A stretch of DNA of 58,048 bases from Flavobacterium sp. Lineage in GTDB: Bacteria; Bacteroidota; Bacteroidia; Flavobacteriales; Flavobacteriaceae. The stretch covers positions 1 to 58,048 of the forward strand of contig JAGORP010000002.1 in NCBI GenBank assembly GCA_018062725.1, in the 5' to 3' direction. Under the pieces are notes generated by a model. It was given only the letters and a program-made list of their open reading frames with translations. It had not been told where the DNA came from and did no database searches. Within the stretch, counting starts at the first letter, position 1, and each line of letters begins with the position of its first letter. The translations under genes and the position numbers were made by a program. Shown piece by piece: positions 41,309 to 50,117 of this stretch.

Positions 41309-43783
41309 ATGAAGAAACTACTCTTTTTATTCCTTTTTTTATTTCCAATTGTTACTTTTTCACAAATAAAAGGGCTGATTACAGATGCTCATGGGGTGAC
41401 CCTTCCTTCGGTTACTGTTTTTATTGAAAATTCGTATAATAACACTACATCTAATGAAAGTGGTTTATACGAACTCAATGTGACTAAGCCTGGAAAATAT
41501 ACTGTTATTTTTCAATATTTAGGTTTTAAAGCTCAAAAAATTCCCGTTTTTATAGAGTCTTTTCCTTATGTATTAAACGTTAAATTAGCAGAAGAAAAAT
41601 ACGAATTAAAAGAAGTATTGGTTAGTAATAAAGAAAATCCAGCCAAGCAAATTATTAAAAATGCGATTGCGGCCAAAAAGGGTAATTCTGAAAAAACGGC
41701 CAAATATAAAGCTGATTTTTATTCCCGCGGTTTGTTTAGAATTAAAGATGCTCCAAAAAAGATTTTAGGTCAAGATATTGGTGATTTTGATGGGATGTTA
41801 GATTCGACTAGAACGGGTATTTTGTATTTGTCGGAAACCGTGTCCAAACTGCAATTTCAGAAGCCAAACAAAATGAAAGAAACCATTGTGGCTTCAAAAG
41901 TAAGTGGTAAGGATAACGGCTTTAGTTTTAATAATGCCGCCGATGTAGAATTTGATTTTTATGAAAATTACATTCCGTTTCAGGTTAATATAATTTCACC
42001 CATTAGCGATAACGCGTTTTCTTACTATAAATTCAAATTTGATGGGACTTTTACGACTCAAGACAATCAACTTATCAATAAAATAAAAGTGATTCCGCTA
42101 CGTGATACAGAACCTGTTGTAGAAGGCGAAATTTATATTGTGGAAGATTCTTGGGCCATTTATGCTATAGATGTAAGTATAAAAGGATATCAAATGCAAA
42201 CCCCAGCGATGGATACCTTGTTACTCAAACAAAATTTCACGTACAATGCAAAAGATACCATTTGGACCAGAAATACTCAAAGTATCGATTTTGCTGCTGG
42301 TATATTAGGTATAAATCTTTCCGGACGTTTTACGTATGTGTATAGCAATTTTGAATTTGAACCTCAATTTGAGAAAAAGACATTTACAAGAGAAGTGTTA
42401 ACTTTTGAAAAAGAAGCCAATAAAAAAGATGATTCGTTTTGGAATACTATTCGTCCTATTCCTTTAACTATCGAAGAAAGTACCGACTATGTAAAAAAAG
42501 ATAGTATTCAAACGTTACGGAAATCCCAAAAATATTTAGACTCAATTGATAGGAAAGGAAATAAGTTCAAAATTCAAAAAATAATTTCTGGCTATACTTA
42601 TAAAAACTCTTTTGAAAAATGGTCTTTCAATTATAAAGGTCCGTTAACGTCACTTTTGTTTAATACAGTTCAAGGTTATCATTTGACCTCAGGATTTTCG
42701 TATTTGAAAGAAGATAAAGAGCAACGAACCGAAACAACATTCGGAACGCTTTTTAATTATGGTTTCGCAGACGAAAAATTTCGTGGAAATTTATATTATT
42801 CTCAAAAATTTAACAACACCAATTATGCTTTTTTAAGTGTAGCCGCTGGTAATGAAGTGGCGCAGTTTAACGCTCAAAATCCAATTTCGGGTATTGTAAA
42901 CTCGGTTAGTACATTGTTTTTTAAAAATAACTTTATGAAGTTATACGACAAAAGTTTTGTAACAGCTACCTACAGTCAAGAAGTGGCCAATGGTGTTTTT
43001 TTGGAAGGAGTACTTAACTATTCGGAAAGAAAGCCATTGTGGAATACTACCAACCATACGATTGTAAAAAACGAAGATGCCTATACGTCTAATAATCCCT
43101 TGTTGCCCTTCGATTATAATACTTCAGCCATTATAAAACATAATTTAGCCAAAGGAAGTATTCGGGCGCGATTTAAATTTGGACAAGAATATTGGTCAAG
43201 ACCCGACGGGAAATTTAATATTCCGAATGGGAAATATCCAACGATTCATCTAGTTTATGAGAAAGGTTTTGCAGGAAATAAAAACAATTATAATTTCGAT
43301 TTTGTTTCCGTTAAAGTGACCAAGGATTTTGGCTTGGGTAATAAAGGTGTTTTGGCTGGGAATTTAAATACAGGAAAATTCTTTAATGCTAAAGGAATTT
43401 CTTTTGTAGATTATAAGCATTTCAATGGCAATCAAACTCATATAGGACAAGCGTCTCGGTATTTGAATTCGTTTAATTTAATGTCTTATTACGGAAATAG
43501 TACCCATGATGAATTTATCGAATTTCACTCTGAATACGATGATAAAGGGTTTTTGATTAATAAAATTCCGTTGTTGAATAAGTTAAAAACAAATTTAATT
43601 TTCGGATTTCATAATCTGTCCTTGCCAAGTAAAAAACCGTATCAAGAAGCGTCAGTTGGTTTAGATAATTTAGGTTTTGGAAAGTTTAAAGTATTTCGAT
43701 TTGATTACGTCCGATCGTATCAAAGTGGTTTCCAAACGGAAGGAGTTGTTTTCGGGTTGAAAATTTTAAATGCCCTAGATTAA
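41309..43783 (+). CDS. DUF5686 and carboxypeptidase-like regulatory domain outer-membrane protein
   Basis: Large outer-membrane protein of 824 residues. A signal peptide ends near FSQ (residue 19). A CarboxypepD_reg-like beta-sandwich (about 19-105, KGLITDAHGVTLPSVTVFIEN-type opening, core TDAHGVTLPSVTV) leads to a long DUF5686 barrel rich in aromatic beta-strands. It resembles TonB-dependent receptors at its start but lacks a plug-like domain I can identify. Function is unknown; family members are common in Bacteroidetes envelopes. It converges with the TauE/SafE gene, and the two stop codons overlap by 4 bases. Confidence 0.87.
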   Translation: MKKLLFLFLFLFPIVTFSQIKGLITDAHGVTLPSVTVFIENSYNNTTSNESGLYELNVTKPGKYTVIFQYLGFKAQKIPVFIESFPYVLNVKLAEEKYELKEVLVSNKENPAKQIIKNAIAAKKGNSEKTAKYKADFYSRGLFRIKDAPKKILGQDIGDFDGMLDSTRTGILYLSETVSKLQFQKPNKMKETIVASKVSGKDNGFSFNNAADVEFDFYENYIPFQVNIISPISDNAFSYYKFKFDGTFTTQDNQLINKIKVIPLRDTEPVVEGEIYIVEDSWAIYAIDVSIKGYQMQTPAMDTLLLKQNFTYNAKDTIWTRNTQSIDFAAGILGINLSGRFTYVYSNFEFEPQFEKKTFTREVLTFEKEANKKDDSFWNTIRPIPLTIEESTDYVKKDSIQTLRKSQKYLDSIDRKGNKFKIQKIISGYTYKNSFEKWSFNYKGPLTSLLFNTVQGYHLTSGFSYLKEDKEQRTETTFGTLFNYGFADEKFRGNLYYSQKFNNTNYAFLSVAAGNEVAQFNAQNPISGIVNSVSTLFFKNNFMKLYDKSFVTATYSQEVANGVFLEGVLNYSERKPLWNTTNHTIVKNEDAYTSNNPLLPFDYNTSAIIKHNLAKGSIRARFKFGQEYWSRPDGKFNIPNGKYPTIHLVYEKGFAGNKNNYNFDFVSVKVTKDFGLGNKGVLAGNLNTGKFFNAKGISFVDYKHFNGNQTHIGQASRYLNSFNLMSYYGNSTHDEFIEFHSEYDDKGFLINKIPLLNKLKTNLIFGFHNLSLPSKKPYQEASVGLDNLGFGKFKVFRFDYVRSYQSGFQTEGVVFGLKILNALD

Positions 43784-44550
43784 TTTTTGAAGAAAATATC
43801 ATAGTTCAATCGGAGTAAAGTTCCCACGACCACAAGTAAGAAGAATACTCGGATAAACTCATTTCCTTTTTTGATAGCTAATTTGGCGCCAATCCAACCG
43901 CCAAGACCATTACAGAAGGCCATTGGTAAAGCCATTGCCCAAAGAATTTTCCCTTTTGCAATAAATAAGGTTAGCGAACCAACATTGGAGGCTAAATTCA
44001 CGAGTTTTGCATTCGCGGAAGCATGTAAAAAGTCGAAACCTAAAATGGTGATAAAGGCAACCATCAAAAAACTACCTGTGCCAGGACCAATAAATCCGTC
44101 ATAAAAACCAACAAGTATGCTAATTAGTATTCCTAAAATGGCCGATTTCTGAAAAGGTATTTCTTTAGGTTTGTGTTTGCCAAAATCTTTTTTGATAAAC
44201 GTATAAATTGCCAAAACGACCAAAATTCCAAAAAGTAAGGGCTTCATAAAATCGTTACTCACAATCGTTAACAGATACGAGCCACCAAACGCCGCCAAAC
44301 AAGAAAAAACAGCCATAAGGCATAGTAATTTCCAATTCATATCTACTTTTTTTAAATACTGTACGGATGCCACACTCGTTCCTGTAAAACCTGGAATTTT
44401 TAGTGAGCCCATCAATGAAGAAATCGGTTGATTGGGAAGTAGTATTAAAGCAAAGGGAGTTTGAATTAATCCTCCGCCACCTGCAATAGCATCAATAAAT
44501 CCTGCGAAAAATGAAGCAATGCAAAGTAAAATAATAATATATGTTTCCAT
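43780..44550 (-). CDS. TauE/SafE (TSUP) family permease, second copy
   Basis: Inner-membrane anion permease of the TSUP family. The start is placed at the ATG at 44550 (METYIIILLCIASFFAGFID), giving 256 residues; the frame extends nine codons upstream but without family similarity. Motifs are AGFIDAIAGGGGLIQTP near the N-terminus and GFYDGFIGPGTGSFLMVAF in the second repeat, typical of the YfcA-like branch. The substrate is unknown. It is not closely similar to the other TSUP protein at 15936-16661. It may be the last gene of the murA transcript. Confidence 0.9.
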   Translation of the reverse strand: METYIIILLCIASFFAGFIDAIAGGGGLIQTPFALILLPNQPISSLMGSLKIPGFTGTSVASVQYLKKVDMNWKLLCLMAVFSCLAAFGGSYLLTIVSNDFMKPLLFGILVVLAIYTFIKKDFGKHKPKEIPFQKSAILGILISILVGFYDGFIGPGTGSFLMVAFITILGFDFLHASANAKLVNLASNVGSLTLFIAKGKILWAMALPMAFCNGLGGWIGAKLAIKKGNEFIRVFFLLVVVGTLLRLNYDIFFKN

Positions 44551-44602
44551 AAAAAAGTAAATCCCAAAGCAAAGCAATGGGATATTGATATTGTTTTTTT
44601 AT

Positions 44603-45043
44603 TTAGCTAGATGGAATATAGGCGTCTTTCCATTCTCTAATGACAAATCCTGAAAATTTACCATTTTTTTCAACCCAAATCCTAACTTCATTTAAAAAAT
44701 CATTTTTTTGGAAATTGGCTTTAAAGCGATAGATTTTTGAGTTGGTATTGTAATTATCAATAATTTCAATCAATTTCATGTCGATGAACTTACCATTTCT
44801 TTTATCAAGGACATCACAAGTGTGTTGCATGTCTTCCAAAGATATTCCTGTTACCAATTCTTCTGTAGCTTCTTTTCTGCTCAACTGAATAAATTCCCGA
44901 GTAATACAACTTTTTAAATTCCGAACTCCAAAATCATAAACCCTTTGTTTTTCAGTTTCAGAAATAAAGTCCAAATTAATTCTATTGTAAGTTGGTTTGC
45001 ATCCGAAAATCAGTAAAAATGGAATTAATAAAAGTAACCTCAT
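44603..45043 (-). CDS. Predicted lipoprotein of unknown function
   Basis: Small secreted protein of 146 residues. The N-terminus MRLLLLIPFLLIFGCKPT is a lipoprotein signal with the modified cysteine at residue 15, so the mature form should sit in the periplasm or outer membrane. I do not recognise the rest, a mixed alpha/beta sequence ending FSGFVIREWKDAYIPSS. It begins 4 bases after the murA stop, so it is probably co-transcribed with murA. Confidence 0.75.
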   Translation of the reverse strand: MRLLLLIPFLLIFGCKPTYNRINLDFISETEKQRVYDFGVRNLKSCITREFIQLSRKEATEELVTGISLEDMQHTCDVLDKRNGKFIDMKLIEIIDNYNTNSKIYRFKANFQKNDFLNEVRIWVEKNGKFSGFVIREWKDAYIPSS

Positions 45044-45047
45044 AAAA

Positions 45048-46358
45048 TTAGGCTCTTACAATATTTGCTCCTAAGGCTCTTAAACGCTCGTCGATACGCT
45101 CGTATCCGCGATCAATTTGTTCAATATTTTGGATGGTGCTTGTTCCTTTTGCAGTTAAAGCAGCAATTAAAAGAGAAATACCAGCTCTAATATCAGGTGA
45201 ACTCATCGTAGTTGCTTTTAATTGCGATTGGAAGTTGTGTCCCATAACCACAGCACGGTGCGGGTCACACAACATGATTTTTGCACCCATATCGATTAGT
45301 TTATCCACGAAAAACAAACGGCTTTCAAACATTTTTTGATGAATTAAAACGTCTCCTTTTGCTTGAGTGGCTACCACTAAGACAATACTTAACAAATCAG
45401 GAGTAAATCCTGGCCATGGGGCATCAGAAACAGTCAAAATAGAGCCGTCGATGTCGGTTTTAATTTCATATCCTTCTGTGTGAGCAGGTATGTAGATATC
45501 GTCACCTCTTTTCTCTAAAGTAATTCCTAATTTTCTAAAAACATTCGGAATGACTCCTAAATTTTCCCAAGAAACATCTTTGATGGTGATTTCACTTCTG
45601 GTCATGGCTGCTAAGCCAATCCAAGAACCAATTTCAATCATATCCGGTAAAATTCTATGTTCACAACCACCAAGGCTATCAACACCTTCGATTGTTAATA
45701 AGTTAGAACCTACTCCAGTAATTTTGGCCCCCATAGAATTCAACATTTTACATAATTGCTGTAAATAAGGTTCACAGGCTGCATTGTAAATTGTGGTAGT
45801 GCCTTCTGCAAGTACGGCAGCCATTACAATATTGGCTGTACCGGTTACAGAAGCTTCGTCAAGTAACATATAAGCACCTTGCAGTTTTCCGTCTATTTCT
45901 ACACCATAAAAATGGTCTTCTCTTTCGTATCTGAATTTGGCACCTAAGTTGATAAATCCTTCGAAGTGCGTGTCAAGACGACGACGCCCAATTTTATCCC
46001 CTCCTGGTTTCGGGATGTAGCCACAACCAAAACGCGCAAGTAGCGGACCAACAATCATAATAGAACCACGTAAACTTCCGCCTTCTTTTTTGAAAGCTTC
46101 TGTTTTTAAATAGTCTACATTGACTTCATCGGCTTGAAAAGTATAATCGCCAGGGCCATTTTTTTGAATTTTAACACCCAAATTTCCTAAAAGCGTAATC
46201 AGTTTATTCACATCAATAATATCCGGAATATTAGTGACTCTTACTTTTTCTGACGTTAATAAAACAGGACATAAAACTTGCAATGCTTCGTTTTTTGCAC
46301 CTTGAGGTTGTACATTTCCTTTTAATGGCTTTCCGCCTTCTATTTTAAAAGTGCCCAT
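45048..46358 (-). CDS. murA: UDP-N-acetylglucosamine 1-carboxyvinyltransferase (fosfomycin-insensitive type)
   Basis: First committed step of peptidoglycan synthesis: adds enolpyruvate from PEP to UDP-GlcNAc. It has 436 residues, near the norm. The two-domain EPSP-synthase-like fold shows GNVQPQGAKNEALQ (Lys22/Asn23) and RGSIMIVGPLLARFG. The active-site loop reads PGGDKIGRRRLD, with Asp121 where E. coli has Cys115. Asp at this site is active but not alkylated by fosfomycin, as known in mycobacteria and chlamydiae. It is in a minus-strand group with DUF493, DUF4290 and a lipoprotein. Confidence 0.96.
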   Translation of the reverse strand: MGTFKIEGGKPLKGNVQPQGAKNEALQVLCPVLLTSEKVRVTNIPDIIDVNKLITLLGNLGVKIQKNGPGDYTFQADEVNVDYLKTEAFKKEGGSLRGSIMIVGPLLARFGCGYIPKPGGDKIGRRRLDTHFEGFINLGAKFRYEREDHFYGVEIDGKLQGAYMLLDEASVTGTANIVMAAVLAEGTTTIYNAACEPYLQQLCKMLNSMGAKITGVGSNLLTIEGVDSLGGCEHRILPDMIEIGSWIGLAAMTRSEITIKDVSWENLGVIPNVFRKLGITLEKRGDDIYIPAHTEGYEIKTDIDGSILTVSDAPWPGFTPDLLSIVLVVATQAKGDVLIHQKMFESRLFFVDKLIDMGAKIMLCDPHRAVVMGHNFQSQLKATTMSSPDIRAGISLLIAALTAKGTSTIQNIEQIDRGYERIDERLRALGANIVRA

Positions 46359-46463
46359 TTTTTCTAATTATGAGTTATGAATGATAAATTATAAGTTATA
46401 GGTTAAATGAAAGATGAATTAGTTTAAAAATTCATAATTCATGGCATACAACTTCTAATTATT

Positions 46464-47183
46464 TTATTTCGGATTATTATTATTTTTTATAAACGGTTTT
46501 TTAGGACCATTTTTCTGAACCATAATTTTTGGTTTCCCGTTATTACCCGTTTGCATTTTGTTTGATGCTCGTTTGTTGGTTCGCATCAAATCGTGGGTAT
46601 TAGATAATTCTTCGGTAGAACCAGTTAAATTTAATTTTCCACCCGATAATTCATACAGGTGTTCAAAGATAACCGCATCAGTAACCGTGTCTTTGTTCCA
46701 GCTCAAATAACATTTTTTCATGTGATTGGCGATCACTTTGACCAAGGCATTTTTCATTTCACCTTCTTCCCATTTGTTGGCTACATCAATCATGTAAGTG
46801 ATGTTATTGCCATAAAAACGGTATTTAGGAAAGTTTTGCGGATAATTTAACGGGTCAGGTTTCATTTTTAAAACCTCCTTAGACGGAATCGGGTAAGGAG
46901 AATCTACATCCAATGTAAAATCGGACATGATAAAAAGTTGGTCCCACAATTTGTGTTGGAAATCAGGAACATCACGTAAATGTGGGTTCATCGTTCCCAT
47001 GACAGAAATAATGTATTTTGCCAATTTATTTCGGTCTTCTCGATTTTCAGTGGCTATCGCCTGATCGATTAGTTTGTGTATGTGACGCCCGTATTCAGGA
47101 ATAATAAGTGGTTTTCTTTCAGAATTGTATTCTAAATTACTCACCACATCATTGGCGTTTTCCTTTGTATATTTTGTAACCAT
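46464..47183 (-). CDS. DUF4290 domain-containing protein
   Basis: Cytosolic protein of 239 residues of the DUF4290 family, restricted mainly to Bacteroidetes and of unknown function. Typical stretches are NSERKPLIIPEYGRHIHKLI near the N-terminus and DFQHKLWDQLFIMSDF. The last 40 residues are basic, Asn/Lys-rich and low in complexity (KPFIKNNNNPK), probably disordered and perhaps nucleic-acid binding. Its start codon directly abuts the stop of the DUF493 gene, and murA follows after 105 bases. The DUF4290-murA neighbourhood is conserved in this phylum to my knowledge, which hints at a role in wall synthesis. Confidence 0.9.
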   Translation of the reverse strand: MVTKYTKENANDVVSNLEYNSERKPLIIPEYGRHIHKLIDQAIATENREDRNKLAKYIISVMGTMNPHLRDVPDFQHKLWDQLFIMSDFTLDVDSPYPIPSKEVLKMKPDPLNYPQNFPKYRFYGNNITYMIDVANKWEEGEMKNALVKVIANHMKKCYLSWNKDTVTDAVIFEHLYELSGGKLNLTGSTEELSNTHDLMRTNKRASNKMQTGNNGKPKIMVQKNGPKKPFIKNNNNPK

Positions 47184-47471
47184 TTATAATGAGATTATAC
47201 CTTCAATAGTCGAAACTTCTTGGTATTTTTTTATGATTTCGTCAGCATTTGGCATTATTACATCTACAGAAACACTTGTAAACTTGCCGGTTTTAGATTG
47301 TCGGGTGTCAATTACGGCCCCCATTCTGTCGAAAGCTTTTTCAACAGCAATAATTTTTTCCGTATCGGTTGGAACTATAAATTTATATAAATATTTTGAA
47401 GGCCAAACTTTATTTACACTATTTAATTCTTCTTTTAATCGAATATAAAATTCAGTCGTTTTTTTATCCAT
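47184..47471 (-). CDS. DUF493 family protein (YbeD-like)
   Basis: Small cytosolic protein of 95 residues with the ferredoxin-like DUF493 fold (ALPSKYLYKFIVP-type core, here WPSKYLYKFIVP, then KFTSVSVDVIMPNADEIIKKY). The role of the family is unknown; E. coli YbeD has an ACT-like fold. I prefer the ATG at 47471 (MDKKTTEFYIRL). An ATG three codons upstream (47480) is also possible. It heads the DUF4290-murA group and has a TATATTTG box 21 bases before the preferred start. Confidence 0.87.
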   Translation of the reverse strand: MDKKTTEFYIRLKEELNSVNKVWPSKYLYKFIVPTDTEKIIAVEKAFDRMGAVIDTRQSKTGKFTSVSVDVIMPNADEIIKKYQEVSTIEGIISL

Positions 47472-47491
47472 CTCTTGCATTAAAATAAACG

Positions 47492-47499
47492 CAAATATA
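47492..47499 (-). promoter_or_regulatory. -7 promoter box for the DUF493-DUF4290-murA group
   Basis: TATATTTG on the minus strand fits TAnnTTTG exactly. Transcription would begin near 47485. No TTG is found at the expected -33 distance. Confidence 0.5.
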
Positions 47500-47572
47500 C
47501 GGTTTTTTGCATTTACTTTTATTTCCTAAAAAGGGAATTCAGAAATCATTTTCATAAACCAAATACTTTATT

Positions 47573-47580
47573 TAAATTTG
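47573..47580 (+). promoter_or_regulatory. -7 promoter box for the ATPase gene
   Basis: TAAATTTG fits TAnnTTTG, with a leader of about 12 bases to the TTG start at 47599. It supports that unusual start codon. Confidence 0.48.
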
Positions 47581-47598
47581 CGCCTTGAATAGCCCGTT

Positions 47599-48135
47599 TT
47601 GGAAAAAGAAATTATAGTTATTACAGGCGGCCCAGGAACAGGGAAGTCTACCATCATAGATACATTGATTGCTAAAGGATACGCTTGTTATCCTGAAATT
47701 TCACGCGAGGTTACTTTAGAAGCTAAAAAACGTGGAATTGATCAACTGTTTTTAACAGAGCCACTTCTTTTTAGTCAAATGTTGTTGGATGGAAGACTGA
47801 AACAATACCAAAACGCTCATCAAGAAGACAATCATCCTGTTTTTATCGACAGAGGAATTCCTGATATTCTGGCGTATATGGATTTTATTGGCGATGAATA
47901 TCCAGAGCATTTTGAAAATCATTGTCATGAAACCCGATATCACAAAGTCTTTGTGTTGCCACCATGGGAAGAAATATATGTCAGTGATGAAGCTCGTTAT
48001 GAAAATTTTGAACAAGCCAAAGTAATTTACGACCACTTAAAACTTACCTATAAAAAATACGGTTACGACTTAATTGAGGTTCCAATTGGAACTGTAGAGA
48101 ATCGTGTTGAACTTATATTAAAGCATTTAAAATAG
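47599..48135 (+). CDS. P-loop ATPase, AAA_28 / NadR-like
   Basis: Nucleotide-binding protein of 178 residues. The P-loop ITGGPGTGKSTII lies at residues 8-20, and DRGIPDILAYMDF near 88 provides a further conserved block. The fold resembles the kinase part of NadR and the AAA_28 family, so it may phosphorylate a small molecule, but its substrate is unknown. Translation starts at TTG (47599), as no ATG precedes the P-loop and a -7 box stands just upstream. It is divergent from the DUF493 group, and recQ follows in the same direction. Confidence 0.87.
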   Translation: MEKEIIVITGGPGTGKSTIIDTLIAKGYACYPEISREVTLEAKKRGIDQLFLTEPLLFSQMLLDGRLKQYQNAHQEDNHPVFIDRGIPDILAYMDFIGDEYPEHFENHCHETRYHKVFVLPPWEEIYVSDEARYENFEQAKVIYDHLKLTYKKYGYDLIEVPIGTVENRVELILKHLK

Positions 48136-48150
48136 TTTTCTTATTTTTGG

Positions 48151-48182
48151 TTGCCACACCTCTCAAAGTTTTGAGAGGCAAA
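48151..48182. repeat. Perfect hairpin between the ATPase gene and recQ
   Basis: CCTCTCAAA (48159-48167) pairs with TTTGAGAGG (48170-48178), and the outer TTGCC/GGCAA may extend it past a bulge. No T tract follows, so it is not a standard terminator. It could be a short dispersed flavobacterial repeat or a weak transcription pause. Confidence 0.45.
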
Positions 48183-48200
48183 AGCTAAGCGTTATAAAAT

Positions 48201-50117
48201 TTGACTTTAAACTTTTTTCAATTGCAAAAAGCCTTACAAATTCTTGAACAATATTGGAATTATAAATCCTTTCGATCGGTTCAAGGGGATATCATACAAT
48301 CCGTTTTAGAAGGGAACGATACTTTTGGGTTACTGCCTACAGGTGGTGGGAAATCCTTGTGTTTTCAAGTACCAGCCATGGTTAATGAGGGTATTTGCTT
48401 GGTTATTTCACCTTTAGTGGCTTTGATGAAAGATCAAGTAACGCAATTGCAGTCCAGAAATATTAAGGCGATTGCTTTAACGGGTGCTATAAAATCAGAC
48501 GAATTAATTACACTTCTTGATAATTGTGAATACGGCAACTATAAGTTTTTGTATTTATCACCCGAAAGATTAGAACAGGATTGGGTTTTAGAGCGGATAA
48601 AAGCTTTGCCTATTGACTTAATTGCTATTGATGAAGCGCATTGTGTTTCGCAATGGGGACATGATTTTCGTCCTTCCTATTTGAAAATTAAAAATCTAAA
48701 ATTACATTTTACTAAAATTCCATTCATAGCTTTAACAGCATCAGCTACACCTGAAGTTCAAAAAGATATTATAGCGTTACTTGGACTCGAAAATCCGAAG
48801 TTGTTCAAAAAATCATTCGCCCGTGAAAATTTAGGGTACCATATCATAAAAGCAGAAGATAAGCTCTATAAAATCAAACAAATTCTTCAAAAAAATCCAG
48901 AACCAAGTATTATTTATGTCCGAAACAGAAAAAACTGTCACGATTATGCTTCGCAATTGACGACACTTGGATTTAAAGCTACTTTCTATCATGGCGGATT
49001 GCCAGCAAAGGAGAAGGAAGCCAATATGAATGCTTGGATGAAAGAAACCCATCCCATTATGGTGGCAACAAGTGCTTTCGGAATGGGAATTGATAAGCCC
49101 AATGTAAAAACCGTTATTCATGTTAATTTGCCGGAAAATCTGGAAAGCTATTACCAAGAAGCAGGTAGAGCAGGACGAGATGGAGAAAAAGCATTTGCGG
49201 TTTTAATTTCCTCTCCTTCCGATGTGATTCAGGCTGAAAGCCAATTTATTGCCGTTTTGCCGGATGTGGCTTTTTTAAAAGAAGTCTATGTCAAGCTATG
49301 TAATTATTTTCAAATTGCCTACGGGGAAGGGATTGCACTAGAGTTCGCGTTTAGTCTGAATCATTTTTGTCATCAATATAAGTTGCCTATACTTAAAACA
49401 TTCAACGCGCTTCAATTTTTAGATAGACAATGTATTATTTCGATGTCTAATGAACAATCGGAAAAAGTGCAAGTCCAATTTATAATTGATTCAAGAGAAG
49501 TCATTCGATATATTAGTTTGAATCCGAATGACGAGCCGATATTAAATTCCATTCTGAGAAATTATGCTGGCATTTTTGAGATGCAAACCAATGTGAATAC
49601 TGTTTTTGTGGCCAAAAATGCAGGGACAACTGAAACGAATGTTTTAAATTTGCTGGAAAAATTAAAAGGATTGCAAATCATTGAATTGTTTTCGACTCAA
49701 AACGAATCAAAAATTACATTTTTAGAAGTTAGGGAAGATGAACGAACAATCAATAGAGTAGGAAAGTACCTCGAGAAACAAAATTTAAACAAGCAAAACC
49801 AATTAGCCTCTGTTATTGCTTATGTTTCCGATGAATTGCAGTGTAAAAACCGCTTATTACTTACTTATTTTGGTGAGAAAGTAACCAACGATTGTGGGAT
49901 ATGCTCTTTTTGTTTGAAAGCAAAGTCCAAACCACTGCATTTTGAAGATATTCGCAATCAAATTAGGACAGCAATACAAACGGGTCCCAAAACATCGAGA
50001 GCGCTTTCGGAGCAATTTCAAATCGACGAAAAATTACTTTTAGAGGTATTAAGTCAACTCATGGAACATAATATAATTTTTATAAATACAAAGAATCAAT
50101 TTACATATAGAAAATGA
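48201..50117 (+). CDS. recQ: RecQ family ATP-dependent DNA helicase
   Basis: 3'-5' DNA helicase of 638 residues for recombination and fork repair. Helicase motifs: LLPTGGGKSLCFQVP (P-loop 46-52), DEAH at 144-147 in AIDEAHCVSQWGHDFRPSY, ATSAFGMGIDKPNV and QEAGRAGRDG. The C-terminal zinc-binding site has four cysteines (CKNRLLLTYFGE, then NDCGICSFCLK). The HRDC domain is missing or reduced. Translation seems to start at a TTG (48201). A later TTG near codon 8 is possible, so the exact start is uncertain. Its stop overlaps the fmt start by 4 bases (ATGA). Confidence 0.93.
   Translation: MTLNFFQLQKALQILEQYWNYKSFRSVQGDIIQSVLEGNDTFGLLPTGGGKSLCFQVPAMVNEGICLVISPLVALMKDQVTQLQSRNIKAIALTGAIKSDELITLLDNCEYGNYKFLYLSPERLEQDWVLERIKALPIDLIAIDEAHCVSQWGHDFRPSYLKIKNLKLHFTKIPFIALTASATPEVQKDIIALLGLENPKLFKKSFARENLGYHIIKAEDKLYKIKQILQKNPEPSIIYVRNRKNCHDYASQLTTLGFKATFYHGGLPAKEKEANMNAWMKETHPIMVATSAFGMGIDKPNVKTVIHVNLPENLESYYQEAGRAGRDGEKAFAVLISSPSDVIQAESQFIAVLPDVAFLKEVYVKLCNYFQIAYGEGIALEFAFSLNHFCHQYKLPILKTFNALQFLDRQCIISMSNEQSEKVQVQFIIDSREVIRYISLNPNDEPILNSILRNYAGIFEMQTNVNTVFVAKNAGTTETNVLNLLEKLKGLQIIELFSTQNESKITFLEVREDERTINRVGKYLEKQNLNKQNQLASVIAYVSDELQCKNRLLLTYFGEKVTNDCGICSFCLKAKSKPLHFEDIRNQIRTAIQTGPKTSRALSEQFQIDEKLLLEVLSQLMEHNIIFINTKNQFTYRK

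Noticed and set aside
45301..45309. TTATCCACG, a near match to a DnaA box
   Set aside because: It is a single site inside the murA coding sequence, best explained by the codons it encodes.
46367..46402. ATTATGAGTTATGAATGATAA-like string between DUF4290 and murA as a regulatory site
   Set aside because: It looks like simple AT-rich intergenic repeat DNA without symmetry or promoter elements.
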